Source: G963667915 sp965197385
Lineage (GTDB): Bacteria; Acidobacteriota; Vicinamibacteria; Vicinamibacterales; UBA823
Direction: 5' to 3'
Assembly: GCA_965197385.1 (NCBI GenBank)
Contig: CBDANA010000009.1
Location: 558,001-622,000, forward strand
Length of the DNA: 64,000 bases
Shown here: positions 1 to 7,916 of the stretch, piece after piece
Layout: the number at the start of each line of letters is the position of its first letter
How positions within the stretch are numbered: position 1 is the first letter of the stretch
The notes under the pieces: model-generated
Databases searched by the model: none
What the model was told of the DNA's origin: nothing
What the model saw: the letters and a program-made list of their open reading frames with translations, nothing else
Made by a program: the position numbers and the translations under genes

Positions 1-50
1 GGATATTTGTAAGGCCCGGGGCAGCGGGCCGGGGAGTCAGGGGCAGTCGC

Positions 51-1952
51 ATGTGTGGGATCGCGGGGTTGTTCGATACGCGGCCTGAAGGGCGTGCGGC
101 CGGCGAGACGCTCGCGCGGATGCTCGACACGATCGTGCACCGTGGGCCGGACGACGTCGGCACCCATGAGGGTGGCCCGATGGCGTTCGGCACCCGCCGG
201 CTGAAGATCATCGATCTGGACGGCGGGCATCAGCCGATGGCCAACGAGCAGGGTACGCTCTGGGTAGCCTACAACGGTGAAATCTACAACCATGCCATAT
301 TGCGGCGCGAACTGGAGCAGGCGGGCCATCGCTTCCGGACCCGATGCGACACCGAGGTCATCGTGCACGCGTGGGAGGAGTTCGGGCCCTCCGCCGCCGA
401 CCGCTTCGATGGCCAATTCGCCTTTGCCGTCTGGGACGCGGCGGCCCGGTCGTTGACGCTGGTCCGCGATCGGCTCGGGATCAAGCCGGTCTACTATCAC
501 TGGGACGGGACACGCCTGGTTTTCGGGTCGGAGATCAAGGCCGTCCTCGCGTCCGACCTGGTGCCTCGCGAGGTCGATCTGGAGTCGCTGTACTTCTATG
601 TCGGGTACGAGTTCGTGCCGGCGCCGGCCACCATGTTTCGGGGCGTCCGCAAGCTGCCGGCCGGACATCGGCTCACGGTAGCGGCGGGCGGCGAGCCGGT
701 CGTCGAGTCCTACTGGGACGTGCGGTTCGAGTCCGCGGAGCTGTCCGAAGACGACTACGTCCGCGGGATTCGCCGCTTACTCGGCGAGGCGGTGGAGAAG
801 CGCCTGATGTCGGACGTCCGCCTGGGGGTGTTTCTCTCCGGCGGACTCGACTCGACGGCGGTGCTGGCTTATGCCAAGCAGGCGACCGACGAGAAGCTGC
901 CGACCTTCACGATCGGCTACCGCGACGACACTTTCAGCGAGTGGGACTATGCACGCCGCGCTGCCGAGTACTACGGTACCGAGCACCACGAGATCGTCAT
1001 CGAGCAGCTCACCCCGGAGTTAATCGAGAAGAGCGTCTGGCACCTCGACGAGCCGATGACCGATCTGTCGGCGATGCCGCTCCACGTATTGTGCCGTCAT
1101 GCCCGGGAGGAGGCGACGGTGTGTCTCTCGGGTGAGGGTGGCGACGAGGTCTTCGTCGGCTACGACCGGTTTATCGCGTCGAAGATCGACCGGTTGTGGT
1201 ACTCGCGGTTGCCGGCGCCGCTACGTCGGCACGTCGTCGAGCCGGCCGTGGGTTGGCTGCCGGATCGGCCCCAGAAGAAGGGCGCCGTCAACCTGCTGAA
1301 GCGCTTCGTCGAGGGGGCCGCGCTGCCGGTCGAGGCGGAACACATGCGGTGGCAGTACTTCTTGTCGGCCGGTGAGGATCACCGCCTGTTCACGCCGGCT
1401 TTCCTGCAGCGGGTTACGCTGGACCCCTTCGCGCCGATCCGGCGTCACGCCAGTCGTGCGGGCGACGTCGACCGGCTAGCCCGAGAGTGTTACGTCGACC
1501 TCCGGTTGACGATGCCTGACTCCGTCCTGATGAAGGTCGACAAGATGTCGATGGCCACGAGCCTCGAGGTGCGTGTACCGTTCCTTGACCATGCGCTGGT
1601 GGAGTTCGCGGCGCGCATTCCCTCCGACGTGAAATTCCCGGGATTGCGGACCAAGTCGATCTATCGCAAGGCCATGACCGGGGTGCTACCCCAGTTCATC
1701 CTGGCCCGGGGCAAACAGGGCTACAGCCTGCCCATCAAGAACTGGCTGCGCGGGGACCTCCGGGACTACATGACAGGGTTGCTGCGCGGCTCGCCGCTAC
1801 TGCGCGAGTACTTTCAGATGACCTACGTCGACACGTTGATCGACGAGCACCTGCGCCGCGTCCGTAACCACAATCACGTGCTGTGGGGCCTGATGAACGT
1901 CGCCATCTGGCACCGACGCTTCATCGAGGGGCAGGCCGCCCAGGCGGCCTGA
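51..1952 (+). CDS. asnB: Asparagine synthase (glutamine-hydrolysing) family amidotransferase
   Basis: A 633-residue protein starting Met-Cys-Gly-Ile, so Cys2 is available as the class II glutamine amidotransferase nucleophile after Met removal. The N-terminal glutaminase domain carries the RGPDD and YNGEIYN motifs. The C-terminal ATP-pyrophosphatase synthetase domain has SGGLDS at residues 263-268 and SGEGGDE further on. Length fits the family (about 600-650). In AsnB, ammonia from glutamine amidates an adenylated carboxylate. Because the neighbours are membrane transport, acyltransferase, carbamoyltransferase and glycosyltransferase genes, the physiological acceptor may be a sugar acid or another cell-surface precursor rather than free aspartate; similar paralogues are common in exopolysaccharide clusters. 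That role is inference; the enzyme family is clear. The gene lies 21 bases before the next one on the same strand, so co-transcription is likely. Confidence 0.93.
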   Translation: MCGIAGLFDTRPEGRAAGETLARMLDTIVHRGPDDVGTHEGGPMAFGTRRLKIIDLDGGHQPMANEQGTLWVAYNGEIYNHAILRRELEQAGHRFRTRCDTEVIVHAWEEFGPSAADRFDGQFAFAVWDAAARSLTLVRDRLGIKPVYYHWDGTRLVFGSEIKAVLASDLVPREVDLESLYFYVGYEFVPAPATMFRGVRKLPAGHRLTVAAGGEPVVESYWDVRFESAELSEDDYVRGIRRLLGEAVEKRLMSDVRLGVFLSGGLDSTAVLAYAKQATDEKLPTFTIGYRDDTFSEWDYARRAAEYYGTEHHEIVIEQLTPELIEKSVWHLDEPMTDLSAMPLHVLCRHAREEATVCLSGEGGDEVFVGYDRFIASKIDRLWYSRLPAPLRRHVVEPAVGWLPDRPQKKGAVNLLKRFVEGAALPVEAEHMRWQYFLSAGEDHRLFTPAFLQRVTLDPFAPIRRHASRAGDVDRLARECYVDLRLTMPDSVLMKVDKMSMATSLEVRVPFLDHALVEFAARIPSDVKFPGLRTKSIYRKAMTGVLPQFILARGKQGYSLPIKNWLRGDLRDYMTGLLRGSPLLREYFQMTYVDTLIDEHLRRVRNHNHVLWGLMNVAIWHRRFIEGQAAQAA

Positions 1953-1973
1953 CGTCTCGAACGCCAATAAATT

Positions 1974-2930
1974 ATGACGAGGGGCGGCGCTCTTCCGCTC
2001 GCCGCCAGGCTCGGCGTCACCGTAGGACTGCTGGGCGTGCTGGTGTTCGTGGTGGCCGAGCCAGCCGAGCTGCTCGCCATGCTGAGCGGCAGTCGCCTCA
2101 TGCCGCTCCTGGCGGCGGTGGCGCTCAGCGCGTTCGATCGCTTCGTGATGGCCTACAAATGGTCATTGTTGCTCGCCGCGCGTGGCGTGGCGGTTGGTCT
2201 CTGGACGGCGGTGCGCGCCTATTTTGCATCGTCGCTGGTCGGCTTGATTCTGCCGGTAACGGTCGGAGCGGATGCGATGCGGGTCATCGCGCTACGTCGG
2301 GTCGGTATGCTCGAGGTGACCGCGTCGATCGTCATCGAGCGGCTGCTGGGCGTCATGGCGATGGCGTCGGTCGCGCTCCTGAGTTGTCTCATCTTGGCGA
2401 ACGCGTTGGCCGACCTCGGTGTCGAGTCACTCTTCGTCTGGCTGCTGGCGGCGGTCGTGATCGGCACGGTAGCGTTCGTGGGCTCGCTGCTGGTGGCTGA
2501 GCGCTGGGCCAGCCGGGCAGTGGGGTCGTCATCGCGGCTGCGCCGGGCGGCGGAGGCCTACGGGCAGTACCGGCAGCACCCCGTCGCGCTGGCCGTGTTC
2601 TACGTGCTTTCGGTCTTCGAGGGCCTGCTCTCGGCGGCGATTGCCTATGTCGCCGCGATTGGGCTGGGTGTCGACGTGCGGCCGATGATCCTGGTGGCGA
2701 CCGTTCCGTTGGCGATGGCGTCGGCGCGCCTGCCCATCTCGCTGGGCGGCTTCGGCGTGCAGGAGGCGGCGTTCGTGTATCTGGCCGGCGTGGTCGGCGT
2801 CGGTGGGACCGACGCGCTGTCGATCATGCTCGTCTCGGACATCGCGATGCTTGTGGCGCTCGCACCGGCGGTGCTCGATACCGAGATGTTCGGGCTCCGT
2901 CGAGAGGCCGCCGCGACCCGAATGCTATAA
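1974..2930 (+). CDS. YbhN/lysylphosphatidylglycerol synthase TM-domain family membrane protein (first copy)
   Basis: A 318-residue polytopic membrane protein. Hydrophobic segments run from the N-terminus (LGVTVGLLGVLVFVV) to the C-terminus, and it has the family-typical stretch SLGGFGVQEAAFVYL near residue 260. Members of this family form the flippase-like domain of MprF, or occur alone in polysaccharide and lipid-linked biosynthesis clusters. No catalytic residues can be assigned. It sits between the amidotransferase and the acyltransferase, 21 and 8 bases away, in an apparent five-gene plus-strand run. The start is the ATG directly after an AT-rich spacer with only a weak ribosome binding site. 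A role moving a lipid-linked intermediate across the membrane is inference. Confidence 0.85.
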   Translation: MTRGGALPLAARLGVTVGLLGVLVFVVAEPAELLAMLSGSRLMPLLAAVALSAFDRFVMAYKWSLLLAARGVAVGLWTAVRAYFASSLVGLILPVTVGADAMRVIALRRVGMLEVTASIVIERLLGVMAMASVALLSCLILANALADLGVESLFVWLLAAVVIGTVAFVGSLLVAERWASRAVGSSSRLRRAAEAYGQYRQHPVALAVFYVLSVFEGLLSAAIAYVAAIGLGVDVRPMILVATVPLAMASARLPISLGGFGVQEAAFVYLAGVVGVGGTDALSIMLVSDIAMLVALAPAVLDTEMFGLRREAAATRML

Positions 2931-2938
2931 TTGCGCTC

Positions 2939-3691
2939 GTGAATCGAAAACTCGACAACGTTCCGCGCGAACTTTTCGACGCCTCGCGTAGCACGCGGAA
3001 GAAATATCAGGACATCGTCGTGGGCCGCGGCGGGTGGGGCGCGCTGCTCCAGTACGAAGTGACCATGGCGATCGCCCGAAACGTGCCCGGCGCGTTGGGA
3101 CTGCTCCTGCGATCTTGGTTATATCCCCGGCTGCTTGGGAGTTGCGGCCGCAACGTGTTCTTTGGTGCCGGCATCACGCTGCGGCACCCTCACAAGATTC
3201 GAATTGGCGACGACGTCGTGGTCGATGAAGGATGTGTTCTCGACGCAAAGGGTGTGTCGAACGACGGAATCACGATCGGGAACGGCGTGTTCATTGGGCG
3301 GTATTCGAGCGTGAACACGAAGGACGGCGATATCGTGCTCGAGGATGGCGTGAACATCAGCGCGTTCTGTACGGTGTTCTCCGCGAGTCACGTCCGTTGC
3401 GGTGCCCACACCCTGATCGCTGGGTACACCTACATCGTGGGCGGCGGCCATGATCTGGCCCGCACCGACGTCGCCATCATCGATCAGGCCAGGCCGTCGC
3501 ACGGGATCACGATCGGGCCAAATTGCTGGATCGGCGCCGGGGTGACGGTTCTCGACGGCGTGACGGTCGGGCGGGACGTCGTCGTCGGCGCGAACTCGGT
3601 GGTGACCAAGGATCTGACGGACTTTGCGATTGCGGCCGGGTCGCCGGCCGCGGTGCTGCGCGTCCGGGAGCCGGCTGCTGCGTCTGGCTGA
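2939..3691 (+). CDS. Left-handed beta-helix (hexapeptide repeat) acyltransferase
   Basis: A 250-residue protein. From about residue 75 it shows repeated hexapeptide-type units such as IRIGDDVVVDEGCVL, ITIGNGVFIGRYSSV and ITIGPNCWIGAGVTVLDGVTVG, ending in the typical VVGANSVVTKDL and AAGSPAAVLR. This is the LbetaH fold of O- and N-acetyltransferases of the WbbJ/maltose acetyltransferase type. A His in the middle (SASHVRCGAHT) may be the catalytic base. The likely reaction is acetyl transfer from acetyl-CoA to a sugar or lipid-linked sugar, in keeping with the glycan-type neighbourhood. The start is a GTG 8 bases after the preceding stop, and the next gene begins 3 bases after its own stop, so it is tightly coupled. 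Acceptor unknown. Confidence 0.9.
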   Translation: MNRKLDNVPRELFDASRSTRKKYQDIVVGRGGWGALLQYEVTMAIARNVPGALGLLLRSWLYPRLLGSCGRNVFFGAGITLRHPHKIRIGDDVVVDEGCVLDAKGVSNDGITIGNGVFIGRYSSVNTKDGDIVLEDGVNISAFCTVFSASHVRCGAHTLIAGYTYIVGGGHDLARTDVAIIDQARPSHGITIGPNCWIGAGVTVLDGVTVGRDVVVGANSVVTKDLTDFAIAAGSPAAVLRVREPAAASG

Positions 3692-3694
3692 TCG

Positions 3695-4693
3695 ATGGCC
3701 GCGCACGTAGGCGCCTTGCGTCGATGGCGTCCCTGGCTCGTGTCGCTGGCACTCACGATCGGAATCTTCGCGTATCTTCTTTCACAGATCGATTCGGCAG
3801 AACTCGTGCGCACCGCGCGCGGCCTGCGTCGGGACTACCTGGCTGGCTTCGTGGCGGTGCTGCTGATGGGGGTTGGCTTCCGCGCCGTGCGCTTCTGGGT
3901 GCTCCTCGGGCGGTCGGCGAAGCTTGGGACGCTGGTCGCGATTACACTGGCGCGCAACCTGTTCGTGGACTTGCTGCCGGCCCGGCTGGGCGAGCTGTCG
4001 TACGTGTACCTGCTGGCTCGGCGGGCGGGACGCACGGTCGAGGACGGTCTGGCCAGTCTGGTGCTCGCCATCTTGTTCGACGTCGTCGCGTTGACCCCCC
4101 TCCTCGTCTTGGCGGTCGTCGTGGTGGGGGGCGGCGGTGCCGTGCCGGCGGGGTGGCTGGCGGCCCTCAGCGTGGGACTGGCGGCGGTCGCCTATACGGC
4201 GATGCGTGTCGCCGCGCCGGTCGCCCTCTTCGTAGCAGACCGTGTGGACCCCGCCGCCGGCGGATGGCGCGCCCGCGTGTCGGGTTGGCTTCGCGGGACC
4301 GCCCACGCGCTGCGGGCAGCCTGGGCGCTGAGGATCTTCGGGCCAGTGCTACTGCTCTCGCTGGGCGTTCGCCTCTGCAAGTTCGGCAGCTACTATTTAC
4401 TCGTCCTCTCGATCATGGTGCCGCTGGGCTATACGGCGGCGGGCTTGGGATTCTTCAGGGTGTTTCTCGGAGTGGTGAGCGCCGAGCTGGCCAGTGCGCT
4501 CCCGATTCACGGCATCGCCGGCTTTGGCACGTACGAGGCGGCGTGGGCTCTCAGCTTCTCGCAGCTGGGATTCACCACCGAGCACGCGATCGTGACGGGC
4601 ATCCTCGCGCATGCGGTGTCGCAGCTCGTCGAGTACACGCTGGGCGGCGCTGCGCTGGCGTACGTGATGCGGCCGGAGGCCCTGAAGCGCTGA
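3695..4693 (+). CDS. YbhN/lysylphosphatidylglycerol synthase TM-domain family membrane protein (second copy)
   Basis: A 332-residue multi-spanning membrane protein with the same overall layout as the gene at 1974-2930: an N-terminal hydrophobic helix (WLVSLALTIGIFAYLLSQID), a conserved NLFVDLLPARLGE stretch and the late HGIAGFGTYEAAWALS motif that marks this family. Two divergent paralogues in one cluster suggest two transport or flipping steps, or a heteromeric pair; that is inference. It starts with ATG 3 bases after the acyltransferase stop and is the last gene of the plus-strand run. The following carbamoyltransferase is convergent. Confidence 0.85.
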   Translation: MAAHVGALRRWRPWLVSLALTIGIFAYLLSQIDSAELVRTARGLRRDYLAGFVAVLLMGVGFRAVRFWVLLGRSAKLGTLVAITLARNLFVDLLPARLGELSYVYLLARRAGRTVEDGLASLVLAILFDVVALTPLLVLAVVVVGGGGAVPAGWLAALSVGLAAVAYTAMRVAAPVALFVADRVDPAAGGWRARVSGWLRGTAHALRAAWALRIFGPVLLLSLGVRLCKFGSYYLLVLSIMVPLGYTAAGLGFFRVFLGVVSAELASALPIHGIAGFGTYEAAWALSFSQLGFTTEHAIVTGILAHAVSQLVEYTLGGAALAYVMRPEALKR

Positions 4694-4775
4694 GCCCTGA
4701 GGCCATGACGCGTGGCGTGACCTGTTGCGTCGGTGGGAACGGCGCTGGCTGGCCCGGGCGCATGGCCGCGGGCTG

Positions 4776-6749
4776 CTAGTCGGGCGCGAACGTTTGGCGC
4801 CAGTCCTCACTCTCCTCGAACGGCGGCTGCGCCGCCTTGTCAAGCAGACAGTCCTCGAGCACGAGCGCGTCCATCTCGGTCCGCATGAAACAGCGGTAGG
4901 CGTCCTCCGGCGTGCAGACGATCGGCTCGCCCCGGACGTTGAATGACGTATTGACGATGACCGGGCAGCCGGTGAGCTGCCGGAACGCCTCGAGGATGCT
5001 CCAGTAGACTGGCGCCACGTCGCGCCGGACGGTCTGGACGCGAGCCGAGTAGTCGACGTGCGTGACCGCCGGGATCTCGGAGCGCGGTATGTTCAGCCTG
5101 TCGATGCCCCATAGGCGCGACTCGTCTTCGCTCATGGCGCGCCGGCGCCGGGTCTGCACGCCGGCGACGAGTAGCATGTAGGGCGACTCGGTCTCGAGCT
5201 CGAACCAGTCGGCGGCGTGCTCGCGCAGCACGCTCGGCGCGAAGGGACGAAAGCTCTCACGATACTTGATCTTCAGGTTCATGACCGACTGCATGCGCGG
5301 CGAGCGAGGGTCGCCGAGGATACTCCGGCCACCCAGCGCGCGGGGGCCGAATTCCATGCGTCCCTGATGCAGTCCGACAATCTTTTCGGCGGCCAGCAGG
5401 CCGGCCACGGTGTTCGGCAGCTCGTCGAGTGCGACGCGACGATAGGGGAGGCGGCGCGCTTCGAGCCAGGCTCGAATCGAGTCGCTGGAAAACCTCGGGC
5501 CGAGGCACGCGCCCTTCATGCCGTCGGCGTACGGCGGGAGCTCGTCGGCCGCTTCCATGGCGCCGACCGACTGCGCGGCCAGGCCCACCTGGGCGCCGCG
5601 CCAGGCCCGCGCCGCGACCCAGGTGCCAAGACGTTCGGCGGACTGCCGTGGGTGCTCGAGATACCGGTGCCAGATCGCCAGCGCGAGGCCGAGGGCGTCG
5701 CCGGCGTCACCGGCCGCGGGCTGGATCCAGATTTCCTCGAATGGCCCCTCTCGCAGGATGCGGCCGTTGGCCACGCAGTTGAGCGCCACACCGCCGGCCA
5801 GGCACAGGTAGGGGAGTCCGGTTTCGCGCTTGGCGAACCGGGCGACCTTGAGCGTGATCTCCTCGGTGATTTCCTGAACCGACCGCGCGAGGTCCATTTC
5901 ACGCTGCGTGACGCGAGACTCGGGCTGTCTGGGCGGTCCGCCGATCAGCCGCTCGAACGCCTTGCCCGTCATCCGGAGCCCCTTGGCATACGTAAAGTAC
6001 TCGTGGTTCATCCGGATCGATCCATCGTCGCGGATGTCCAGCAGCTTGTCCCTGATGAGGGGAACGTAAGTGGGCTCGCCATACGGCGCAAGTCCCATGA
6101 TCTTGTACTCGCCACTGTTCACCTTGAAGCCTGTGAAATAGGTAAAGGCGGAATACAGAAGGCCGAGCGAGTCTGGGAAGCGCAACTTATGCAGCAAGGT
6201 GAGCTCGTGCCCCCGCCCGTGGCCGACCGACGCCGTGGCCCACTCGCCGACGCCGTCCATCGTGATGATGGCCGCTTCCTCGAAAGGTGACGGATAGAAG
6301 GCCGACGCGGCGTGGGATTCGTGATGATCTCCGAAGCGGAGCCGCCACCGGAACGCCTTGGCCCGTCGCTTGATGTCCTTGGGGTCGTCGAGTCCTTCGA
6401 GTTCCGCAAACTGCCGCCGGATGAGGTCCGGCAGCCAGAGCTTTTCCTTCATCCAGAGCGGCATCGCCTTGAGGAACGACGGAAACCCAACCGGGGCGTA
6501 GTCTAGATAAGTTTCCAGCAGGCGATCGAATTTCACGATCGGCTTGTCGTAGAAACCGACATAGTCGACGTCGTCCGGCGAGAGCCCAGCTTCCGCGAGG
6601 CAGTAGCCGATGGCCTGCGTCGGGAAGTCGTGGTCGTGCTTCTTTCGCGTAAAGCGCTCTTCCTGCGCCGCGGCCACGATGTCGCCGTCGATGACGAGGC
6701 ACGCCGCCGAATCGTGGTAGTACGCCGAGATGCCGAGGATGGCCGTCAT
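4776..6749 (-). CDS. O-carbamoyltransferase, NodU/CmcH/SxtI family
   Basis: A 657-residue protein with the two-domain layout of TobZ/NodU/CmcH. The N-terminal Kae1-like domain opens with ILGISAYYHDSAACLV and carries the metal-binding stretch DHHESHAASAFY at residues 141-152, ATMDGVGEW-type strands (here ITMDGVGEW) and later AGGVALNCVANG. The C-terminal YrdC-like half has MEFGPRALGGRSIL and TSFNVRGEPIVCTPEDA. The family moves a carbamoyl group from carbamoyl phosphate, via carbamoyl-AMP, to a hydroxyl of a sugar or other metabolite. Family members often travel with SxtJ and DUF5989 small membrane proteins; both occur nearby at 9521-10152 on the same strand, now separated by an IS1380 copy and two other genes. 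A 166-base inverted-repeat element begins 7 bases upstream of the ATG, so the native leader has been displaced. Substrate unknown. Confidence 0.92.
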   Translation of the reverse strand: MTAILGISAYYHDSAACLVIDGDIVAAAQEERFTRKKHDHDFPTQAIGYCLAEAGLSPDDVDYVGFYDKPIVKFDRLLETYLDYAPVGFPSFLKAMPLWMKEKLWLPDLIRRQFAELEGLDDPKDIKRRAKAFRWRLRFGDHHESHAASAFYPSPFEEAAIITMDGVGEWATASVGHGRGHELTLLHKLRFPDSLGLLYSAFTYFTGFKVNSGEYKIMGLAPYGEPTYVPLIRDKLLDIRDDGSIRMNHEYFTYAKGLRMTGKAFERLIGGPPRQPESRVTQREMDLARSVQEITEEITLKVARFAKRETGLPYLCLAGGVALNCVANGRILREGPFEEIWIQPAAGDAGDALGLALAIWHRYLEHPRQSAERLGTWVAARAWRGAQVGLAAQSVGAMEAADELPPYADGMKGACLGPRFSSDSIRAWLEARRLPYRRVALDELPNTVAGLLAAEKIVGLHQGRMEFGPRALGGRSILGDPRSPRMQSVMNLKIKYRESFRPFAPSVLREHAADWFELETESPYMLLVAGVQTRRRRAMSEDESRLWGIDRLNIPRSEIPAVTHVDYSARVQTVRRDVAPVYWSILEAFRQLTGCPVIVNTSFNVRGEPIVCTPEDAYRCFMRTEMDALVLEDCLLDKAAQPPFEESEDWRQTFAPD

Positions 6750-6756
6750 CGAAGCC

Positions 6757-6922
6757 TTAGTGTCCTGTCCCAGTGATTCGCGAAATATCTCCCGGCCGGG
6801 GCATCCCGACTACCTGCGTTGCTCCTCGGTCACAAATTCCCGATTTGCTCCCTCGTTGCGCCTTGGCAGCCGGGCGCCGCGCTCCAGGATATATACCGCG
6901 AATCACTGGGACAGGACACTAA
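6757..6922. mobile_element. MITE-like 166-base element with perfect 26-base terminal inverted repeats
   Basis: The left end (TTAGTGTCCTGTCCCAGTGA and on through TTCGCG, 6757-6782) is the exact reverse complement of the right end at 6897-6922. The interior has no plausible coding frame. TA dinucleotides bound the repeat core (GTGTCCTGTCCC) on both sides, as expected for a transposon that duplicates TA. It lies 7 bases upstream of the carbamoyltransferase start codon and abuts the remnant of a VOC-type gene on the other side. Its termini differ from those of the eight-copy family described elsewhere in this window. No second copy was seen here, so calling it mobile rests on structure only. Confidence 0.65.
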
Positions 6923-6938
6923 AGGGAGTTTTCCACGC

Positions 6939-7418
6939 TGAAACGGGTCACTTACGTACAAGTAATCGCGGATTCGCAGCAGCCGGAGGTCGAGACGGCG
7001 CGGACGGCCGTGCTTAAAGGCCTCGCGGCGCCGCGTCTACTCACGTGGTGCGCGGTGGCGGGCGACGCGGATGCGATGGCGCGCCGGATCCACGCGGCCG
7101 GGCAGGTGGTCAGGAAGATCCGCGACGGTTCGCGGCAGCGTCCAGACGGCGTCACCCTGCGCTGGCGTAATGTCTACGTCGACGGACACGACGACGACAT
7201 CGTCCGTACGCGATCGCGTGGGCCGAAGGGACGCCGCACCCGAGCGGCGACGCGCCGGTGGGCGGGAGCCTCCGCGCGCTCCGGCTCGAGCATCCGATGC
7301 CGGACCGCCTGAACGCGCTGCTGGCCGCGATGGGACTGGGCCGCGCGTCGAGCCGGGGCCGCCCGCGCAGCTGATCGCGACGCTCGACACGCCTCGCGGC
7401 GAGGTCCTCCTGCGCTGA
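6939..7418 (+). pseudogene. Remnant of a glyoxalase-like (VOC, PF13468-type) gene
   Basis: Three different plus-strand frames must be joined to read a glyoxalase-like domain. The first gives PRLLTWCAVAGDADAMARRI and RPDGVTLRWR, the second YAIAWAEGTPHPSGDAP followed by LRALRLEHPMPDRLNALLAA, and the last GPPAQLIATLDTPRGEVLLR. The order and wording match Glyoxalase_3/VOC proteins, where HPDP-type and TPRG-type motifs close the domain. At least two frameshifts are needed (near 7200 and near 7340), and the N-terminus is missing where the inverted-repeat element at 6757-6922 lies. The conclusion is a dead gene. The exact subfamily is uncertain, and the first 25 residues read from 6939 do not clearly belong to it. 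Confidence 0.6.
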
Positions 7419-7433
7419 CCGGTACTCGGCCTT

Positions 7434-7877
7434 CTACTGGGCGGCAGCGACGAGGCTGGTCACCGATGCCGGCCGAGGCTCGCCGCGCGGATTGACCCAG
7501 TCAGTGCTGGTCCCGTCGGGGTGCAGCGCCCGAGCCTTCCAGGTCAGGTCGGTGCCCTCTTCGGGATTCCGGGCGATGAACTGAAACTCGGCGTACGAGC
7601 CGGGGTGGACGTCCATCGTCCAGGTGATCTGCACGATCCGGTCGTCTTCACGCTTCACGTCGAACTTCAGTCCGGGCACGGCCTTGACCCGTGAGACGGT
7701 GACACCGTCAGGAATCTGCAGGACGGTCTGGCTGGTGGCCCTGCCACCTTCGGCAGGCACGCGGACGGTGTAGACCTGGTTGCGACCCAGGGTGGACTCT
7801 CGTGGCGCCACGGTGACGTGCGCCTCGGCGGCGGCGGCCAGTAGGCCGAACGCGAGGACGCTGGCTAGGATGCGCAT
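7434..7877 (-). CDS. YcnI-like DUF1775 secreted protein (putative copper-binding)
   Basis: A 147-residue protein. A signal peptide (MRILASVLAFGLLAAAAEA) is followed directly by His20, which becomes the mature N-terminus; in YcnI the N-terminal His is a copper ligand. The body has the DUF1775 beta-sandwich pattern VTVAPRESTLG, YTVRVPAEG, and WTMDVHPGSYAEFQF with a Trp in the expected region. YcnI homologues act at the cell envelope in copper handling, usually beside CopC/CopD genes, which are absent here. The C-terminus lacks the transmembrane anchor of the Bacillus protein. An IS1380 element starts 39 bases upstream of its ATG, so its native promoter has probably been replaced. A GATCTCCT-type stretch (AGGAGATC on the coding strand) supplies a ribosome binding site. 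Confidence 0.82.
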   Translation of the reverse strand: MRILASVLAFGLLAAAAEAHVTVAPRESTLGRNQVYTVRVPAEGGRATSQTVLQIPDGVTVSRVKAVPGLKFDVKREDDRIVQITWTMDVHPGSYAEFQFIARNPEEGTDLTWKARALHPDGTSTDWVNPRGEPRPASVTSLVAAAQ

Positions 7878-7916
7878 GGGTGATCTCCTTCACAAATTCC
7901 GATGAGACGGTCCAAG

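Noticed and set aside
5217..6290. A 357-codon plus-strand frame opposite the carbamoyltransferase
   Set aside because: Same reason: the minus strand encodes a full, motif-complete carbamoyltransferase and this frame resembles nothing.
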